Below are positions 33,783-35,035 of a DNA stretch of 35,035 bases, one piece after another (position 1 is the stretch's first letter; each line of letters starts with the position of its first letter). The notes under the pieces were generated by a model. That model had not been told where the DNA came from, did no database searches, and worked only from the letters and a program-made list of their open reading frames with translations. Position numbers and translations under genes: made by a program. Source of the DNA: Thermoplasmatota archaeon (GTDB lineage Archaea; Thermoplasmatota; E2; DHVEG-1); the NCBI GenBank assembly GCA_030619765.1, contig JAUXAU010000035.1:1-35035 (forward strand), written 5' to 3'.

Positions 33783-33980
33783 ATGCCTGTTGTTCATGTG
33801 AATGTCTGGGAAGGTTTCGGAGAGGAAAAAGCCAAAACTGTGATTAAAGGAATCACTAAAGTCTTTGTTGATTTAGGTATCCCTGCTCGTGCTGTGGAAG
33901 TAATTGTTCATGAAATCCCTAAATCACATTGGGGAATCGAAGGAGAACCTGCTTCAGAAAAGTTCAAAAACATCTCTTGA
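33783..33980 (+). CDS. 4-oxalocrotonate tautomerase-family enzyme
   Basis: A 65-residue protein, the normal size for the family, that begins MPVVHVNVWEGF. Loss of the Met exposes Pro1, the catalytic base. EEKAKTVIKGITKVFVDLGIPARAVEVIVHEIPKSHWGI follows the 4-OT fold, including the conserved I(V)xEIPxxxWG segment. The true substrate of such small tautomerases is usually unknown. It is followed 47 bases later by a tiny basic gene, possibly on the same transcript. Confidence 0.88.
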   Translation: MPVVHVNVWEGFGEEKAKTVIKGITKVFVDLGIPARAVEVIVHEIPKSHWGIEGEPASEKFKNIS

Positions 33981-34027
33981 TAGTTGAAAAGACTATTATT
34001 GAATTGTAGATTTGGAGGAGGAGAAAA

Positions 34028-34168
34028 ATGGGTTTATTTAAGAAGGGGAAAAAATTTAGGGAAAACCATAAACCATCATATGGTATTGGAGATGAACCAA
34101 GGGAAACCTATAAACCATCATATAGTACTGATAAAAAATTAAGGAAAAAGAAGGAAAAAAATGAATAA
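34028..34168 (+). CDS. 46-residue basic small protein with internal repeat
   Basis: The ATG at 34028 is preceded by GGAGGAGG, a strong ribosome site, and the frame closes at 34168. The product is rich in Lys. It contains RENHKPSYG and RETYKPSYS, two copies of an 'RExxKPSY' unit 15 residues apart, also visible as a DNA repeat (ATAAACCATCATAT). It ends in a Lys-rich tail (DKKLRKKKEKNE). No family is recognised. The ribosome site and repeat argue that it is expressed, perhaps with the tautomerase. Nucleic-acid binding is possible from charge alone. Confidence 0.5.
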   Translation: MGLFKKGKKFRENHKPSYGIGDEPRETYKPSYSTDKKLRKKKEKNE

Positions 34169-34182
34169 CCCTTTCTTGATTC

Positions 34183-34234
34183 TTTCAATCCCTTTTTATC
34201 CTCCCCAAACACCCAAGGATTGGTTTTTTAAAGA
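34183..34234 (+). repeat. Dispersed short repeat, copy D
   Basis: TTTCAATCCC then TTTTTATCCTCCCC, ACCCAAGGATTGG and TTTTTTAAAG. CAATCC pairs with GGATTG. It begins 14 bases after the 46-residue gene and ends in a TATA-like box that points at the convergent cold-shock gene, so no obvious gene uses it. Confidence 0.6.
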
Positions 34235-34272
34235 AATGTATGTTATGCAAATTGTAGATTGAGTGGGAAGTT

Positions 34273-34464
34273 TTACAACTTCTTTATTTTGGTTGCTTGG
34301 GGTCCTCTCTCTGATTCTTCACTCTCGTATTCAACCTTGTCTCCCTCGTTTAGATATGTTCCAGTTGGCACAGCCGATTTGTGGACAAAAATATCCTTTC
34401 CGTCTTCGTCTTGGATGAATCCGTAGCCTTTTCTTGTATTGTACCATTTGACAGTTCCTTTCAT
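34273..34464 (-). CDS. cspA: Cold-shock domain protein, CspA type
   Basis: A 63-residue single cold-shock domain: MKGTVKWYNTRKGYGFIQ (RNP1 KGYGFI) and GKDIFVHKSAV (RNP2 DIFVH), ending GPQATKIKKL. It binds single-stranded RNA or DNA and acts as an RNA chaperone. Length and motifs are complete. A short hairpin GAAGTT/AACTTC overlaps the stop codon (34267-34282). Its place among the candidate small RNAs is suggestive only. Confidence 0.95.
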   Translation of the reverse strand: MKGTVKWYNTRKGYGFIQDEDGKDIFVHKSAVPTGTYLNEGDKVEYESEESERGPQATKIKKL

Positions 34465-34564
34465 TTTTTTTCACCTTATCAACAATATTCTTCTTAGATT
34501 AGTAGGAACATATGTCTACAATTGATTAATATTTTTCTAATTTTAAACATAGCAGAATAACCCA

Positions 34565-34620
34565 TTTTTCAATCCCTTTTTATCCTGCCACAAAAACCAA
34601 AAAAGATTGGTTTGTTTATA
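34565..34620 (+). repeat. Dispersed short repeat, copy E
   Basis: TTTTTCAATCCC then TTTTTATCCTGCC, ACAAAAACCAA and GATTGG, then TTTGTTTATA. It has the same orientation as A-D although both flanking genes are on the minus strand, so it is not simply a terminator of a plus-strand gene. Confidence 0.6.
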
Positions 34621-34659
34621 TGCAACTCTACTTTTTGTATTAGTTGTACTGTGATTTAA

Positions 34660-35034
34660 TCATACTTGTGGTTGCATTGGTTTACCGTAGAGAATAAAAT
34701 TAACTATTAACATCCAGAAAAGAGGAAGTAAAAGAAGAAACAGTGTAAACTTTAGTCCGATTATTGGCAGCAGTATTATGGGGCCTAAAGAATAAGCAGC
34801 TAACTCATGTATGCCTAATATCCTTATTAAACGTGGTCTATCAAATTTGGAGGGATGCCAGAATTTGTATAATGTAGCAAATATTACAAATACCAAAAAT
34901 ATCACTATAATGTGAATCAAGTATTCATCAGATTTCCAGAGGCTGAGCTCTGGTTGAAAACCAGCTAAAACAATCAAACCAATATAAGTTAGTTTAACAG
35001 TGTATGCAAACACTGTGAATTTTTTTGGAATCAA
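34660..35034 (-). CDS. Small integral membrane protein (possibly partial)
   Basis: At least 124 residues with about four membrane helices (FAYTVKLTYIGLIVLAGF, LIHIIVIFLVFVIFATLY, LAAYSLGPIILLPIIGL, FTLFLLLLPLFWMLIVNFIL) and a basic loop HPSKFDRPRLIR between helices two and three. No family is recognised. The first usable start is a TTG one base from the window edge, so the true start may lie outside. Confidence 0.6.
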   Translation of the reverse strand: MIPKKFTVFAYTVKLTYIGLIVLAGFQPELSLWKSDEYLIHIIVIFLVFVIFATLYKFWHPSKFDRPRLIRILGIHELAAYSLGPIILLPIIGLKFTLFLLLLPLFWMLIVNFILYGKPMQPQV

Positions 35035-35035
35035 T

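Noticed and set aside
31433-34620. Dispersed short repeats as a CRISPR array
   Set aside because: Copies are hundreds of bases apart with genes between them, spacing is irregular, and no cas gene is present.

Overview
This window looks archaeal. Its promoters are of the TATA type (for example TTTATATACC upstream of positions 653 and 31550), GGAGG-like ribosome sites come and go, and several secreted proteins begin with a short Lys-rich signal peptide. RfbA is the long form with a beta-helix tail that is common in archaea, and there is an Lrp/AsnC-type regulator. The DNA is AT-rich. An uncultured euryarchaeote, perhaps of the Thermoplasmatota, is my best guess. That is inference from style, not proof.

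Layout. 1-600: 5' part of an IS481-type transposase running off the left edge. 653-2536: secreted DNRLRE-domain protein. 2630-28579: a large surface-polysaccharide or glycoprotein-glycan locus. It holds a Wzx-type flippase; gmd and fcl for GDP-fucose-type sugars; a CgeB-like glycosyltransferase; an AT-rich minus-strand block (coupled nucleotidyltransferase-like and unknown genes, a GT2, an asparagine-synthase-like protein without its glutaminase cysteine); a LegB/nucleotidyltransferase/SDR trio; a GT4; a nucleotide-sugar dehydrogenase; a five-gene set matching the UDP-ManNAc3NAcA pathway (2-epimerase, 6-dehydrogenase, Gfo/Idh oxidoreductase, N-acetyltransferase, DegT aminotransferase); the complete dTDP-rhamnose set rfbBCAD; and two more glycosyltransferases. 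Together the genes make activated sugars (GDP-deoxyhexose, UDP-aminouronic acid, dTDP-rhamnose), assemble them and flip the product across the membrane. The locus is a mosaic. The wecB-wecC pair is flanked by two copies of the 3' tail of rfbB, and a lone wecB tail lies at 4350-4433.

28580-35035: an accessory region of secreted and small proteins. A caspase-like secreted protein sits between 13-bp perfect inverted repeats, which are themselves flanked by a 9-bp direct repeat, so it looks like a transposon-like cassette without a transposase. Around it are an Lrp-type regulator, a small secreted protein, a 4-OT tautomerase, a 46-residue basic peptide, a cold-shock protein and a membrane protein. 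The gaps between these genes hold two repeat systems. One is a set of five candidate small-RNA units, each with a TATA-like box 28-34 nt before a G-rich/C-rich terminal helix; four have a clear U-rich tail, and the helix bases covary between copies. The other is a short dispersed motif (CAATCCCTTTTTATCCTCCC-like) in about six copies. The candidate RNA family and the caspase cassette are the best candidates for undescribed biology here.
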